Positions 1 to 4,761 are shown, numbered from the stretch's first letter. The stretch: 5,319 bases of DNA from Bordetella parapertussis (GCA_945911685.1 CAMEAW010000189.1:1-5319); one strand, 5' to 3'. A program made the numbers and translations. The notes: generated by a model from the sequence alone, not told the origin.

Positions 1-225
1 GGAACCCCTGATGGCGATACTGATTACTTCATTTGGCGCACGCGCACGGAGGGCGAGCGTAAAAGCCAGGCTCAGGCGCAGCTTCAAGAATTGGTGCCCG
101 ATCTACTGCCGACGCATCACTTAGCATCTCATCAATCACACCCCCAGAATGCAAGCCCGCATCACACAGTGCCCCAACATTTGGCAGCGCACCATTTGGC
201 GGCCGAGATTTTAAAGCTCGGTTAG
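1..225 (+). CDS. C-terminal end of an unidentified protein with a His-rich tail (5' end outside window)
   Basis: Reading frame 1 is open from the window edge to a TAG at 223-225 and gives 74 residues. The first 35 or so look like ordinary globular sequence (DYFIWRTRTEGERKSQAQ, then LQELVPDLLP). They are followed by a low-complexity stretch rich in His, Gln, Ala and Ser, with about nine His in 31 residues, and the chain ends AAEILKLG. I do not recognise the family. It lies upstream of the TRAP operon on the same strand, 198 bases before the dctP start. The His-rich end could be a flexible or metal-binding tail, but that is only a suggestion. That the frame is coding rests on its openness and sensible composition; a minus-strand frame over the same bases looks like a shadow. 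Confidence 0.5.
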   Translation, partial: GTPDGDTDYFIWRTRTEGERKSQAQAQLQELVPDLLPTHHLASHQSHPQNASPHHTVPQHLAAHHLAAEILKLG

Positions 226-278
226 CGTGATTTATATAGCTAAAGCAAGGGATACTACTAAGCCCCAAAACGGGTTCT

Positions 279-330
279 TTGCCCTACCATGAGGTCATCG
301 GGCAATGAAAACGCATTTTTTACGTTTTTT
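279..330 (+). terminator. Possible terminator region of the upstream gene (weak)
   Basis: An inverted repeat TTGCCC (279-284) / GGGCAA (300-305) with a 15-base loop is followed by two runs of six T (316-321 and 325-330). A second weak pair, AAAACG (308-313) / CGTTTT (323-328), leads into the last T run. Neither matches an ideal intrinsic terminator: the first has 10 bases between stem and T run, and the second stem is only 6 bp and A/T-rich. The region lies between the end of the 1-225 gene and the dctP promoter region, where a terminator would be expected. Confidence 0.3.
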
Positions 331-357
331 ACTGTTTAGGCGCTAAAAACACACAAT
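328..357 (+). promoter_or_regulatory. Candidate sigma-70 promoter for the TRAP operon
   Basis: TTTACT (328-333; 4/6 match to TTGACA) and CACAAT (352-357; 4/6 match to TATAAT) are 18 bases apart. They would start transcription about 60 bases upstream of the dctP start codon. The -10 box sits inside an imperfect inverted repeat GGCGC (339-343) / GCGCC (367-371), which could be a regulator site. Both hexamers are mediocre, so this is a suggestion rather than an identification. Confidence 0.28.
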
Positions 358-410
358 AGTTTATGTGCGCCGCAGGCACCTTTTCCCGTGTCACTTAATT
401 GTTCAAATTC

Positions 411-414
411 GGAG
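411..414 (+). promoter_or_regulatory. Shine-Dalgarno site that decides the dctP start
   Basis: GGAG lies 9 bases upstream of the ATG at 424. A longer reading from the GTG at 388 is possible but would put this site inside the coding region and spoil the signal peptide, so the ATG at 424 is preferred. Confidence 0.75.
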
Positions 415-423
415 ATCTCTAAC

Positions 424-1404
424 ATGAATCGTATCGGACGTATTACTTTGGCAGTCGCTGGAGCCCTAACCTTAGGTTTAGCGTCCGTGACGCAGGCGCA
501 AGTCGTGATGCGTAATAGCGTCTCGATCGGACAAAACTCGCACCAGGGCAATGGTATTGACGTGTTGTCGCAAGAAGTTGAAAAGGGCACCAAAGGTCGC
601 ATCATTATTAAGAACTTCTTTTCAGGCAGCTTGGGTGGCGAGCGTGAAAGTATCGAATCTGTTCAATTAGGTACCCAAGAATTAACAGGTACCAGCACCG
701 GTCCGATCCCCAATTTTGTGCCAGCCGTCAAAATTTTAGATATTCCTTTCTTGTTTCGTGACAAGGCACATGCTCGCGCCGTGCTAGACGGCCCGATTGG
801 GCAGGCACTGCTGAAAGAGTTTGATAGCAAAGGGTTCAAAGCCTTGGCTTGGTCCGAAAACGGCGTGCGTCACATGACAAATAACAAGCGCCCGATCAAC
901 TTGCCTGATGACCTGAAAGGCTTAAAGATGCGCACGATGGAAAACCCCGTGCACGTGGCAGCCTACAAAGGGTTTGGCATCATCACGACACCCATGGCGT
1001 TTCCTGAAGTCTTTACGGCCTTGCAGCAGGGTGTGGTTGACGGTCAAGAAAACCCGTTGTCAGTGATTATGGCAGCTAAGTTTGAGCAAGTTCAAAAGTA
1101 CATGACCTTGACCGCACACGTTTACAGCCCAGCCCTGTTGTTAATGAACAAAGCCTCGTTTGACAAGCTTTCGGCCGCTGATCAAAAGGTGTTTTTGGAT
1201 GCCGCAAAACTTGCGGTCGTCGCAACGCGTGCTCGTGTGGATAAGGATGACGCCAGTGGCGTAGCTGAGTTGCGTAGCAAGGGTATGTTGATTATCGAGA
1301 ACTTTGATAAGGCTGCCTTTGTAGCTAAGCTAGCCCCGGTGTTTACCCAGTTTGAAAAAGAATTTGGTAAAGACAAAATCGATGCGATTCGTAATTTCAA
1401 GTAA
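424..1404 (+). CDS. dctP: TRAP transporter solute-binding (receptor) protein, DctP family
   Basis: Periplasmic receptor of a tripartite ATP-independent periplasmic (TRAP) transporter; it captures a solute and hands it to the DctQ/DctM membrane pair. From the ATG at 424 the protein has 326 residues, normal for the family. Residues 1-25 are a Sec signal peptide: Arg at 3 and 6, a hydrophobic core at 8-20, and likely cleavage after SVTQA. The family signature is clear: LKGLKMRTMENP at 164-175, whose Arg170 fits the conserved Arg that contacts the substrate carboxylate, followed by PMAFPEVFTALQQGVVDGQENP at 190-211. The front of the mature protein (ESIESVQLGTQELTGTS, then ILDIPFLFRD) also fits. 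The substrate cannot be read from sequence; in this family it is usually an organic acid. dctQ and dctM follow on the same strand. The start was chosen for its GGAG site and intact signal peptide. Confidence 0.95.
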   Translation: MNRIGRITLAVAGALTLGLASVTQAQVVMRNSVSIGQNSHQGNGIDVLSQEVEKGTKGRIIIKNFFSGSLGGERESIESVQLGTQELTGTSTGPIPNFVPAVKILDIPFLFRDKAHARAVLDGPIGQALLKEFDSKGFKALAWSENGVRHMTNNKRPINLPDDLKGLKMRTMENPVHVAAYKGFGIITTPMAFPEVFTALQQGVVDGQENPLSVIMAAKFEQVQKYMTLTAHVYSPALLLMNKASFDKLSAADQKVFLDAAKLAVVATRARVDKDDASGVAELRSKGMLIIENFDKAAFVAKLAPVFTQFEKEFGKDKIDAIRNFK

Positions 1405-1437
1405 TTAGTCAATTCGAAGGTTGCTGAAGCATAGATT

Positions 1438-1474
1438 CAAGCGCGACACATAAGTGGCGCGCTTGTTTTTTTTT
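1438..1474 (+). terminator. Intrinsic terminator/attenuator between dctP and dctQ
   Basis: A perfect 8-bp stem CAAGCGCG (1438-1445) / CGCGCTTG (1458-1465) continues, after one A/G mismatch, with CAC/GTG around an ATAA loop. It is followed at once by nine T (1466-1474). This is a textbook Rho-independent terminator, placed after dctP and only 11 bases before the dctQ ATG. No new promoter is evident in the short gap, so dctQM probably depend on read-through, leaving more dctP message than dctQM message. Confidence 0.85.
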
Positions 1475-1485
1475 AAAAGAACAAA

Positions 1486-1980
1486 ATGAAAAATATTCTG
1501 CTTGCTGTTGAGAGTGTGACGACTCGGTTCTCGTTGTTTATTGCCTGCCTGATGATGGCTATGGCAGCAACGCTGGGTATGTTTCAAGTCGTGATGCGGT
1601 TCATATTAGAAATCCCCGCTGAATGGACAGAGGTGTTGATCCGTTTTAGCTTAGTGTGGATGGTGTTTATGGGTATCCCTTATGCGTTTAGGGTAGGGGC
1701 CATGGTAAGCGTCGATGTGTTGTATCGAGTGGTGGGCGCGCGTGGCAAGCGTATTTTTGATTTTGTGACGAGCGTGGCTGCGTTAACGCTTGTCGCCGTC
1801 ATTATTTGGTGGGGATGGGATTACTCTACTCGTGGGCGCGTACAGACCGTCATCGGTCTTGAATCCATTTCTATGTTTTGGGCCTACCTAGCTTTGCCGG
1901 TCGGAGGGCTGTTTTGTGTACCGGCTATCCTTGCAAACTTCTTTGATCCACAGCGTAATGAATTGGAGAATGCGCAATGA
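1486..1980 (+). CDS. dctQ: TRAP transporter small permease subunit, DctQ family
   Basis: Small inner-membrane subunit that works with DctM in importing the solute delivered by DctP. It has 164 residues, typical for DctQ. Four membrane segments can be seen at about 16-38, 50-69, 88-112 and 128-151. The family pattern is present: AEWTEVLIRFSLVWMVFMG at 45-63 (acidic residue after Trp, then R....W..F.G), Arg69 at the end of helix 2, and FWAYLALPVGG at 131-141. The start at 1486 follows the T run of the dctP terminator by 11 bases and has only an A-rich leader (AAAAGAACAAA) rather than a good ribosome-binding site, so translation may be modest. The stop codon overlaps the dctM start by four bases (ATGA), which suggests translational coupling. 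Confidence 0.92.
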   Translation: MKNILLAVESVTTRFSLFIACLMMAMAATLGMFQVVMRFILEIPAEWTEVLIRFSLVWMVFMGIPYAFRVGAMVSVDVLYRVVGARGKRIFDFVTSVAALTLVAVIIWWGWDYSTRGRVQTVIGLESISMFWAYLALPVGGLFCVPAILANFFDPQRNELENAQ

Positions 1981-3251
1981 GCTTGACCATGCTAATTACG
2001 ATGTTGCTGTGTTTTCTGCTCACAGTGTCTGTGGCCGTCTCGATCGGCTTGGCCGCGATTCTGGGGATACAAATTGGCAACGTCAATATGCTTGTCTCGG
2101 TCAAAGAGATGTTCAACTCGTTGAATAAGTTTCCGCTGGCGGCGATTCCGTTTTTTATTCTGGCTGGCAACTTAATGGAGACGGGTGGAATCTCTCGTCG
2201 CTTAGTTGAGTTTGCCAAGAGTATTGTGGGTGGCGTGCAGGGCGGCTTGCCCATGACTTGCGTGCTGACCTGCATGATTTTTGCAGCAGTATCAGGTTCG
2301 AGCGTGGCAACGACCTTTGCAATTGGTGCCATCTTGATCCCAGCATTGGTTAAACACGGCTACCCGCCCAATTACGCTGCAGCCCTACAGGCAACGAGCG
2401 CAGAGCTTGGGGTGATTATTCCGCCCTCGATCCCGATGATTTTGTACGGTGTCGCTGCTGAAGTTTCGGTTGGCGAGTTATTTATCGCAGGATTTGGGCC
2501 TGGTATTTTTATCGGCATCTCTTTGATGCTTTTTGTGCATCTGTATTGCCGCTATAAAGGTTGGGGCAAAAATGATGGCGAGGGCCGTTTGAGTTTTGGT
2601 CGTGCCACCATCGAGGCGGCTTGGGCGTTGTTGATGCCTGTCATTATTTTGGGTGGGATTTACGGGGGCGTGTTTACGCCGACAGAAGCCTCTGCTGTTG
2701 CCGTGTTCTACGCTTTAATGGTCGGTATGGTCATGTATGGCGAAATCAAAGTTCGCGATATCTTACCCATCCTTAAAAAGTCGGTCGTTTCCAGCGCAGT
2801 CATAATGTTCATTATCGCGAACGCTGGCTTATTCGCCTTTTTGTTAACACGCGCAGGCGTACCCGATGCAATCGGTCGCTGGCTTGAAGCAGTCTTGCAG
2901 TCACCCGCCATGTTTTTACTGGGTGTCAATGCAGCGCTGTTTATCATCGGGATGTTTATCGAGACTGGTGCCGCGATTATTGTTTTGGCCCCCATCTTGG
3001 CCCCCGTTGCCATGCACTTCGGTATCGACCCCGTGCACTTTGGTTTGGTGATGGTGGTGAACTTGGCGCTCGGCATGATCACCCCACCTTTTGGTGTGAA
3101 CCTGTTTGCCGCGTGTACGGTCGCTAAGCTATCCCTCGATCAAGTCATCAGCCGCCTGTGGCCGTTCGTGATCGTGGTGTTGTGTTGCTTGATGGTGATC
3201 ACCTACGTGCCCGTGCTGTCACTGGGCTTGAGGGATTTGGTTTATCGGTGA
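1977..3251 (+). CDS. dctM: TRAP transporter large permease subunit, DctM family
   Basis: Large inner-membrane subunit that forms the ion-coupled (usually sodium) translocation path. It has 424 residues, the normal DctM length, with many hydrophobic segments. Family hallmarks: IPFFILAGNLMETGGIS at 57-73, FAAVSGSSVATTFAIG at 102-117, a Pro-rich re-entrant stretch ELGVIIPPSIPMILYG at 143-158, GGVFTPTEASAVAVFYA at 230-246, and NLALGMITPPFGVNLF at 362-377. The two halves with similar GSS/PPS and TPTEA/TPPFG elements fit the inverted-repeat elevator fold known for the family. A GGAG site (1965-1968) lies 8 bases before the ATG, and the start overlaps the dctQ stop by four bases. A GC-rich hairpin follows the stop. 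No disruption is visible. Confidence 0.95.
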   Translation: MSLTMLITMLLCFLLTVSVAVSIGLAAILGIQIGNVNMLVSVKEMFNSLNKFPLAAIPFFILAGNLMETGGISRRLVEFAKSIVGGVQGGLPMTCVLTCMIFAAVSGSSVATTFAIGAILIPALVKHGYPPNYAAALQATSAELGVIIPPSIPMILYGVAAEVSVGELFIAGFGPGIFIGISLMLFVHLYCRYKGWGKNDGEGRLSFGRATIEAAWALLMPVIILGGIYGGVFTPTEASAVAVFYALMVGMVMYGEIKVRDILPILKKSVVSSAVIMFIIANAGLFAFLLTRAGVPDAIGRWLEAVLQSPAMFLLGVNAALFIIGMFIETGAAIIVLAPILAPVAMHFGIDPVHFGLVMVVNLALGMITPPFGVNLFAACTVAKLSLDQVISRLWPFVIVVLCCLMVITYVPVLSLGLRDLVYR

Positions 3252-3265
3252 GTGGTGTGAGCTTG

Positions 3266-3293
3266 CCGCGCGCTCTTTGAGGGGAGTGCGCGG
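3266..3293 (+). terminator. Probable terminator of the TRAP operon
   Basis: CCGCGCGCTC (3266-3275) pairs with GAGTGCGCGG (3284-3293) over 10 bp, with one G-U pair, around an 8-base loop, 14 bases after the dctM stop. The following tract (TTTGCTTGG) is only weakly T-rich, so termination may be partial. Position and stem strength support the call. Confidence 0.6.
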
Positions 3294-3348
3294 TTTGCTT
3301 GGGCTGAGCGAATACGTCGCACCATGTAAGTTTTCGTTATTCATGCGC

Positions 3349-3438
3349 TAATTTTTCATAAAAACGATAAAAAATGAAAAATTACGTTAACAAAATTGAT
3401 TTTTTGTTAAACAACGATAACGGCAATCACGTTTGCCG
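3349..3438. repeat. Cluster of three inverted repeats in an AT-rich intergenic segment
   Basis: Three hairpin-forming repeats follow one another. (1) TAATTTTTCAT (3349-3359) / ATGAAAAATTA (3374-3384) is a perfect 11-bp repeat with a 14-base A-rich loop. (2) TTAACAAAA (3387-3395) / TTTTGTTAA (3402-3410) is a perfect 9-bp repeat with a 6-base loop. (3) CGGCAA (3421-3426) / TTGCCG (3433-3438) is a perfect 6-bp repeat with a 6-base loop. The octamer AACGATAA occurs at 3363-3370, in the loop of repeat 1, and again at 3413-3420, exactly 50 bases apart. The segment lies between the TRAP terminator and the mntA-like gene. It could be a regulator-binding region or a curved, easily melted element; the sequence does not say which. 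Confidence 0.6.
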
Positions 3439-3503
3439 CTGTCCGAGAGCGCAGAGTTAGGTTACGTCCCCCTGGCACGTTCGATCGCCACCAAAACGGC
3501 TTA

Positions 3504-3509
3504 TATAAT
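3504..3509 (+). promoter_or_regulatory. Perfect -10 box just upstream of the mntA-like start (leaderless mRNA predicted)
   Basis: TATAAT at 3504-3509 ends six bases before the ATG at 3516, so a transcript starting at the usual distance would begin at or next to the A of the start codon. The -35 region at an 18-base spacing (TTCGAT, 3480-3485) is poor. The only purine run that could be a ribosome-binding site, AGGA at 3511-3514, is one base from the ATG, which is too close to act normally. The alternative is that TATAAT is chance in an AT-rich stretch and the real promoter lies further upstream. Confidence 0.4.
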
Positions 3510-3515
3510 AAGGAC

Positions 3516-3806
3516 ATGAAACCGTCAGACGCACTTGCTGCCCATCGAAATCAAATCCGTGAGATCGTCTCCGCACATCACGCTAGCAATGCGCGCGTGT
3601 TTGGATCTGTGGCGGCGGGTACTGACACGGAGACTAGTGATCTCGACATTTTGATTGACCCAACTTCCGAAACGACTTTGTTCGACATCGGGGCGATTCG
3701 TTACAAGTTGAAACAACTATTGGGTATTTCGGTTGATGTACTGACGCCCAGAGCCTTACCCGAGAAATTCAGGCAGTCTGTCATTGAAGGCGCATTGCCG
3801 ATATGA
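3516..3806 (+). CDS. mntA: MNT-domain nucleotidyltransferase, MntA-type antitoxin (orphaned)
   Basis: Minimal nucleotidyltransferase of the MntA family, the antitoxin of HEPN/MNT (HepT-MntA) modules. Known members neutralise the HEPN ribonuclease by transferring AMP to a Tyr near its active site. The protein has 96 residues, the usual length. The catalytic pattern GSX10DXD is exact: Gly30-Ser31, ten residues, Asp42-Leu-Asp44; Asp74 in VDVLTP fits the third carboxylate. The N-terminus (MKPSDALAAHRNQIREIV) and the ending (LPEKFRQSVIEGALPI) match family habit, supporting the ATG start. Many relatives read GSxARG after the Ser; here residue 34 is Ala, not Arg. The stop overlaps the ATG of a HEPN reading frame (ATGA, 3803-3806), as in intact modules, but that partner is destroyed, so this is an orphan antitoxin. 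Family assignment is firm; present function is uncertain. Confidence 0.9.
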   Translation: MKPSDALAAHRNQIREIVSAHHASNARVFGSVAAGTDTETSDLDILIDPTSETTLFDIGAIRYKLKQLLGISVDVLTPRALPEKFRQSVIEGALPI

Positions 3807-3843
3807 GCAAAGACTCTTTGCGATTGCTCTGATAGAGCGCTAC
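3803..3843 (+). pseudogene. Remnant of the HEPN toxin gene (HepT/DUF86 N-terminus)
   Basis: The ATG at 3803 overlaps the mntA-like stop by four bases, the usual arrangement for this pair. It reads MSKDSLRLL and then hits TGA at 3830-3832. MSKD-LRL is how many HepT/DUF86 proteins begin. A different frame over 3819-3842 reads AIALIERY, resembling the AIxRIERY found some 10 residues further into typical HepT proteins. This suggests an internal deletion with a frameshift, after which the sequence ends at the oxoamine-synthase stop codon (3844). The HEPN catalytic RX4-6H motif, expected near residue 75-80, and the rest of the protein are absent. The N-terminal match is short, and the assignment leans on the position right after an MNT gene. 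Confidence 0.7.
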
Positions 3844-4074
3844 CTAAGCCCCCATCCCCCCGATCACCCCCACCAACGCCTCAACCGTATAGTCAATCTC
3901 AGCCTCAATATGCTGACACGACATAAAAAACCTCAATCGCGTCGACTTTTGCGGCACGGCCGGATACAGAATCGGCTGCACACTCACCCCACGCTCGAGT
4001 GTGGCGATTGTCGATCCAACCGATGCGATGCGTGCTGACTGGGCTCAGACTGGTATTGATATTGAATCAGCCAT
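3844..4074 (-). pseudogene. C-terminal fragment of a PLP-dependent alpha-oxoamine synthase (AONS/KBL family)
   Basis: On the minus strand an open stretch of 66 codons (4044 down to the TAG at 3846-3844) carries the C-terminal signature of the 8-amino-7-oxononanoate synthase / 2-amino-3-ketobutyrate-CoA ligase family: LERGVSVQPILYPAVP, then STRLRFFMSCQHIEAEID and YTVEAL. Upstream in the same frame is TGA (4047-4045), preceded by SISIPV, which fits the SPIxPV strand found just before this region in intact enzymes. The gene therefore seems to carry an in-frame stop as well as having lost its first 300 or so residues, including the PLP-binding Lys. Enzymes of this fold occur in some capsule clusters (for example the RkpG and WcbT proteins), and kpsC lies nearby on the same strand, so a capsule role for the ancestor is reasonable but inferred. 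It cannot be active. Confidence 0.8.
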
Positions 4075-4101
4075 AACAAGCTATCGAAGCAAAGTTTACC
4101 A

Positions 4102-4138
4102 ACCTAGCTAGCGTACTTAGGGAGTATACCTAGTTAGC
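4102..4138. repeat. Short direct repeat at the antidote end of the type II module
   Basis: ACCTAGCTAGC (4102-4112) and ACCTAGTTAGC (4128-4138) agree at 10 of 11 positions, 26 bases apart. The second copy covers the antidote stop codon (4134-4136). Between them lies GTACTTAGGGAGTATAC. The repeat lies between the broken synthase and the toxin-antitoxin genes, so it could be a scar of rearrangement or a regulatory or termination element. No T run follows on the minus strand. Confidence 0.4.
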
Positions 4139-4433
4139 CACAGGAGGCGGTTCTTTGAATCGTTAATTGAAAACCTAAAGCTTTTATTACTTTCAATAAC
4201 GTATCTGAACTGGGTGCGCGCTCGCCCGAAAGACTTTTGTACAGGCTTTCGCGAGAAAGCCCCGTATCACGAGCTAGCTGACTCATGCCGCGGGCACGAG
4301 CAATGTCCCCTAAAGCAGCACCCAAAAGAACTATATCGCCTGATTCGAGAATGAAACGAAGATACTCAGTAATGTCATCTTCGGTCTCTAGGTAGTTAGC
4401 AGCATCAAATGGCCGTGTTTTTATCTTTGTCAT
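4134..4433 (-). CDS. Type II addiction module antidote, HTH (HigA-like / COG3636 type)
   Basis: DNA-binding antitoxin that, by family precedent, binds the toxin encoded just upstream and represses the shared promoter. It has 99 residues, typical of the family. The N-terminus TRPFDAANYLETEDDITEYL (7-26) and LLGAALGDIARARGMSQLARDTGLSRESLYKSLSGE (36-71) are hallmark stretches; a helix-turn-helix covers about 50-71, followed by SSDTLLKVIKALGFQL. The ATG overlaps the toxin stop by four bases (ATGA, minus strand, 4433-4430), and a strong ribosome-binding site, AAAGGAG, lies at 4448-4442, 8 bases upstream. The toxin has no visible site of this kind, so more antidote than toxin is expected per transcript. 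The gene appears intact. The order, toxin before antidote, matches this family. Confidence 0.93.
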   Translation of the reverse strand: MTKIKTRPFDAANYLETEDDITEYLRFILESGDIVLLGAALGDIARARGMSQLARDTGLSRESLYKSLSGERAPSSDTLLKVIKALGFQLTIQRTASCG

Positions 4434-4726
4434 GATTCAAGCTCCTTTGCAATTGCTTGCGCTTCACTCACATCTTTCTTTTGAGTTGATTTATTACCAC
4501 CGCCAAGCATCAGTATTATGGTATCGCCTTGATGAAGGTAATACATCCTCCAGCCCGAGCCGAAAAATTCTCTCATTTCCCAAACGTTAGCACCGACAGC
4601 TTTGACATCACCTAAGTTACCTAAAGATGCTTTTCTAATGCGGGCAACCAACCTCTGTCTTGTAGAGCGATCACGAAGGCCGACTAGCCACTTGGTAAAA
4701 GTTTCAGATTCAACAACGTTGTACAT
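4430..4726 (-). CDS. Type II addiction module toxin, RelE/HigB-like (COG3657 / Gp49-like)
   Basis: Small basic toxin of the RelE/ParE superfamily; relatives are mostly ribosome-dependent mRNA endonucleases. It has 98 residues, full length. Family landmarks: ESETFTKWLVGLRDRSTRQRLVARI (6-30), GNLGDVKAVG (36-45), VWEMREFFGSGWRMYY (48-63) and LMLGGGNKSTQKKD (72-85). The last two hold the conserved Arg, Tyr and Lys residues expected in the active-site sheet. The ATG at 4726 is the only one in frame; two other ATGs (4734 and 4730) sit upstream in the other two frames as ATGAATGAATG. A good promoter ends about 7 bases before the ATG, leaving no room for a ribosome-binding site. The gene overlaps the antidote by four bases and appears intact. 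Whether it acts as an mRNase rather than a ParE-type gyrase poison is inferred from family. Confidence 0.92.
   Translation of the reverse strand: MYNVVESETFTKWLVGLRDRSTRQRLVARIRKASLGNLGDVKAVGANVWEMREFFGSGWRMYYLHQGDTIILMLGGGNKSTQKKDVSEAQAIAKELES
4713..4722. promoter_or_regulatory. Palindrome at toxin codons 2-5, candidate antidote operator
   Basis: ACAACGTTGT is a perfect 10-bp palindrome that begins two bases into the toxin coding region after its ATG and lies just downstream of the predicted transcription start. HTH antidotes of this type commonly autorepress by binding palindromes at their promoter, so this is a plausible operator. A 10-bp palindrome can also occur by chance. Confidence 0.35.
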
Positions 4727-4732
4727 TCATTC

Positions 4733-4761
4733 ATTGTATCCAGTTGGCTACAATAAGGCAA
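4733..4761 (-). promoter_or_regulatory. Sigma-70 promoter of the type II toxin-antidote operon
   Basis: Reading the minus strand, TTGCCT (4761-4756; 4/6 match to TTGACA) and TACAAT (4738-4733; 5/6 match to TATAAT) are separated by exactly 17 bases. The expected transcription start, about 7 bases after the -10 box, falls on the A of the toxin ATG (4726), so the message would be leaderless. Confidence 0.65.

Noticed and set aside
29..268. Minus-strand open frame of 79 codons over the first gene fragment
   Set aside because: It lies antisense to the frame-1 coding end, has no ribosome-binding site that stands out and resembles no family I know.
388..423. GTG start giving dctP 12 extra N-terminal residues
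   Set aside because: The extension lacks its own ribosome-binding site, covers the GGAG that serves the ATG at 424, and would place polar residues in front of a clean signal peptide.
2708..3082. Minus-strand open frame of 124 codons inside dctM, and a similar 135-codon frame at 1925-2332
   Set aside because: Both lie antisense to clearly conserved dctM motifs and show no recognisable protein features.
3349..3438. CRISPR array or plasmid-type iterons
   Set aside because: The repeats are inverted and differ from one another; there are no regular identical direct repeats with spacers, and only one octamer occurs twice.
3784..4038. Plus-strand open frame of 84 codons overlapping the mntA-like end and the degenerate region
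   Set aside because: It starts inside the mntA-like gene and, after AIALIERY, runs antisense through the recognisable oxoamine-synthase remnant; its composition (many His, Pro, Arg) is what an antisense shadow gives.
3844..4133. Insertion sequence or transposase remnant between the two toxin-antitoxin loci
   Set aside because: No terminal inverted repeats, DDE-type motifs or transposase fragments were seen; the coding remnant there is an oxoamine synthase.
4132..4752. AGTTAGCCACA (4132-4142) and AGTTGGCTACA (4742-4752) as flanking direct repeats of the type II module
   Set aside because: Only 9 of 11 bases agree and one copy lies inside the promoter spacer; not enough to call a target-site duplication.
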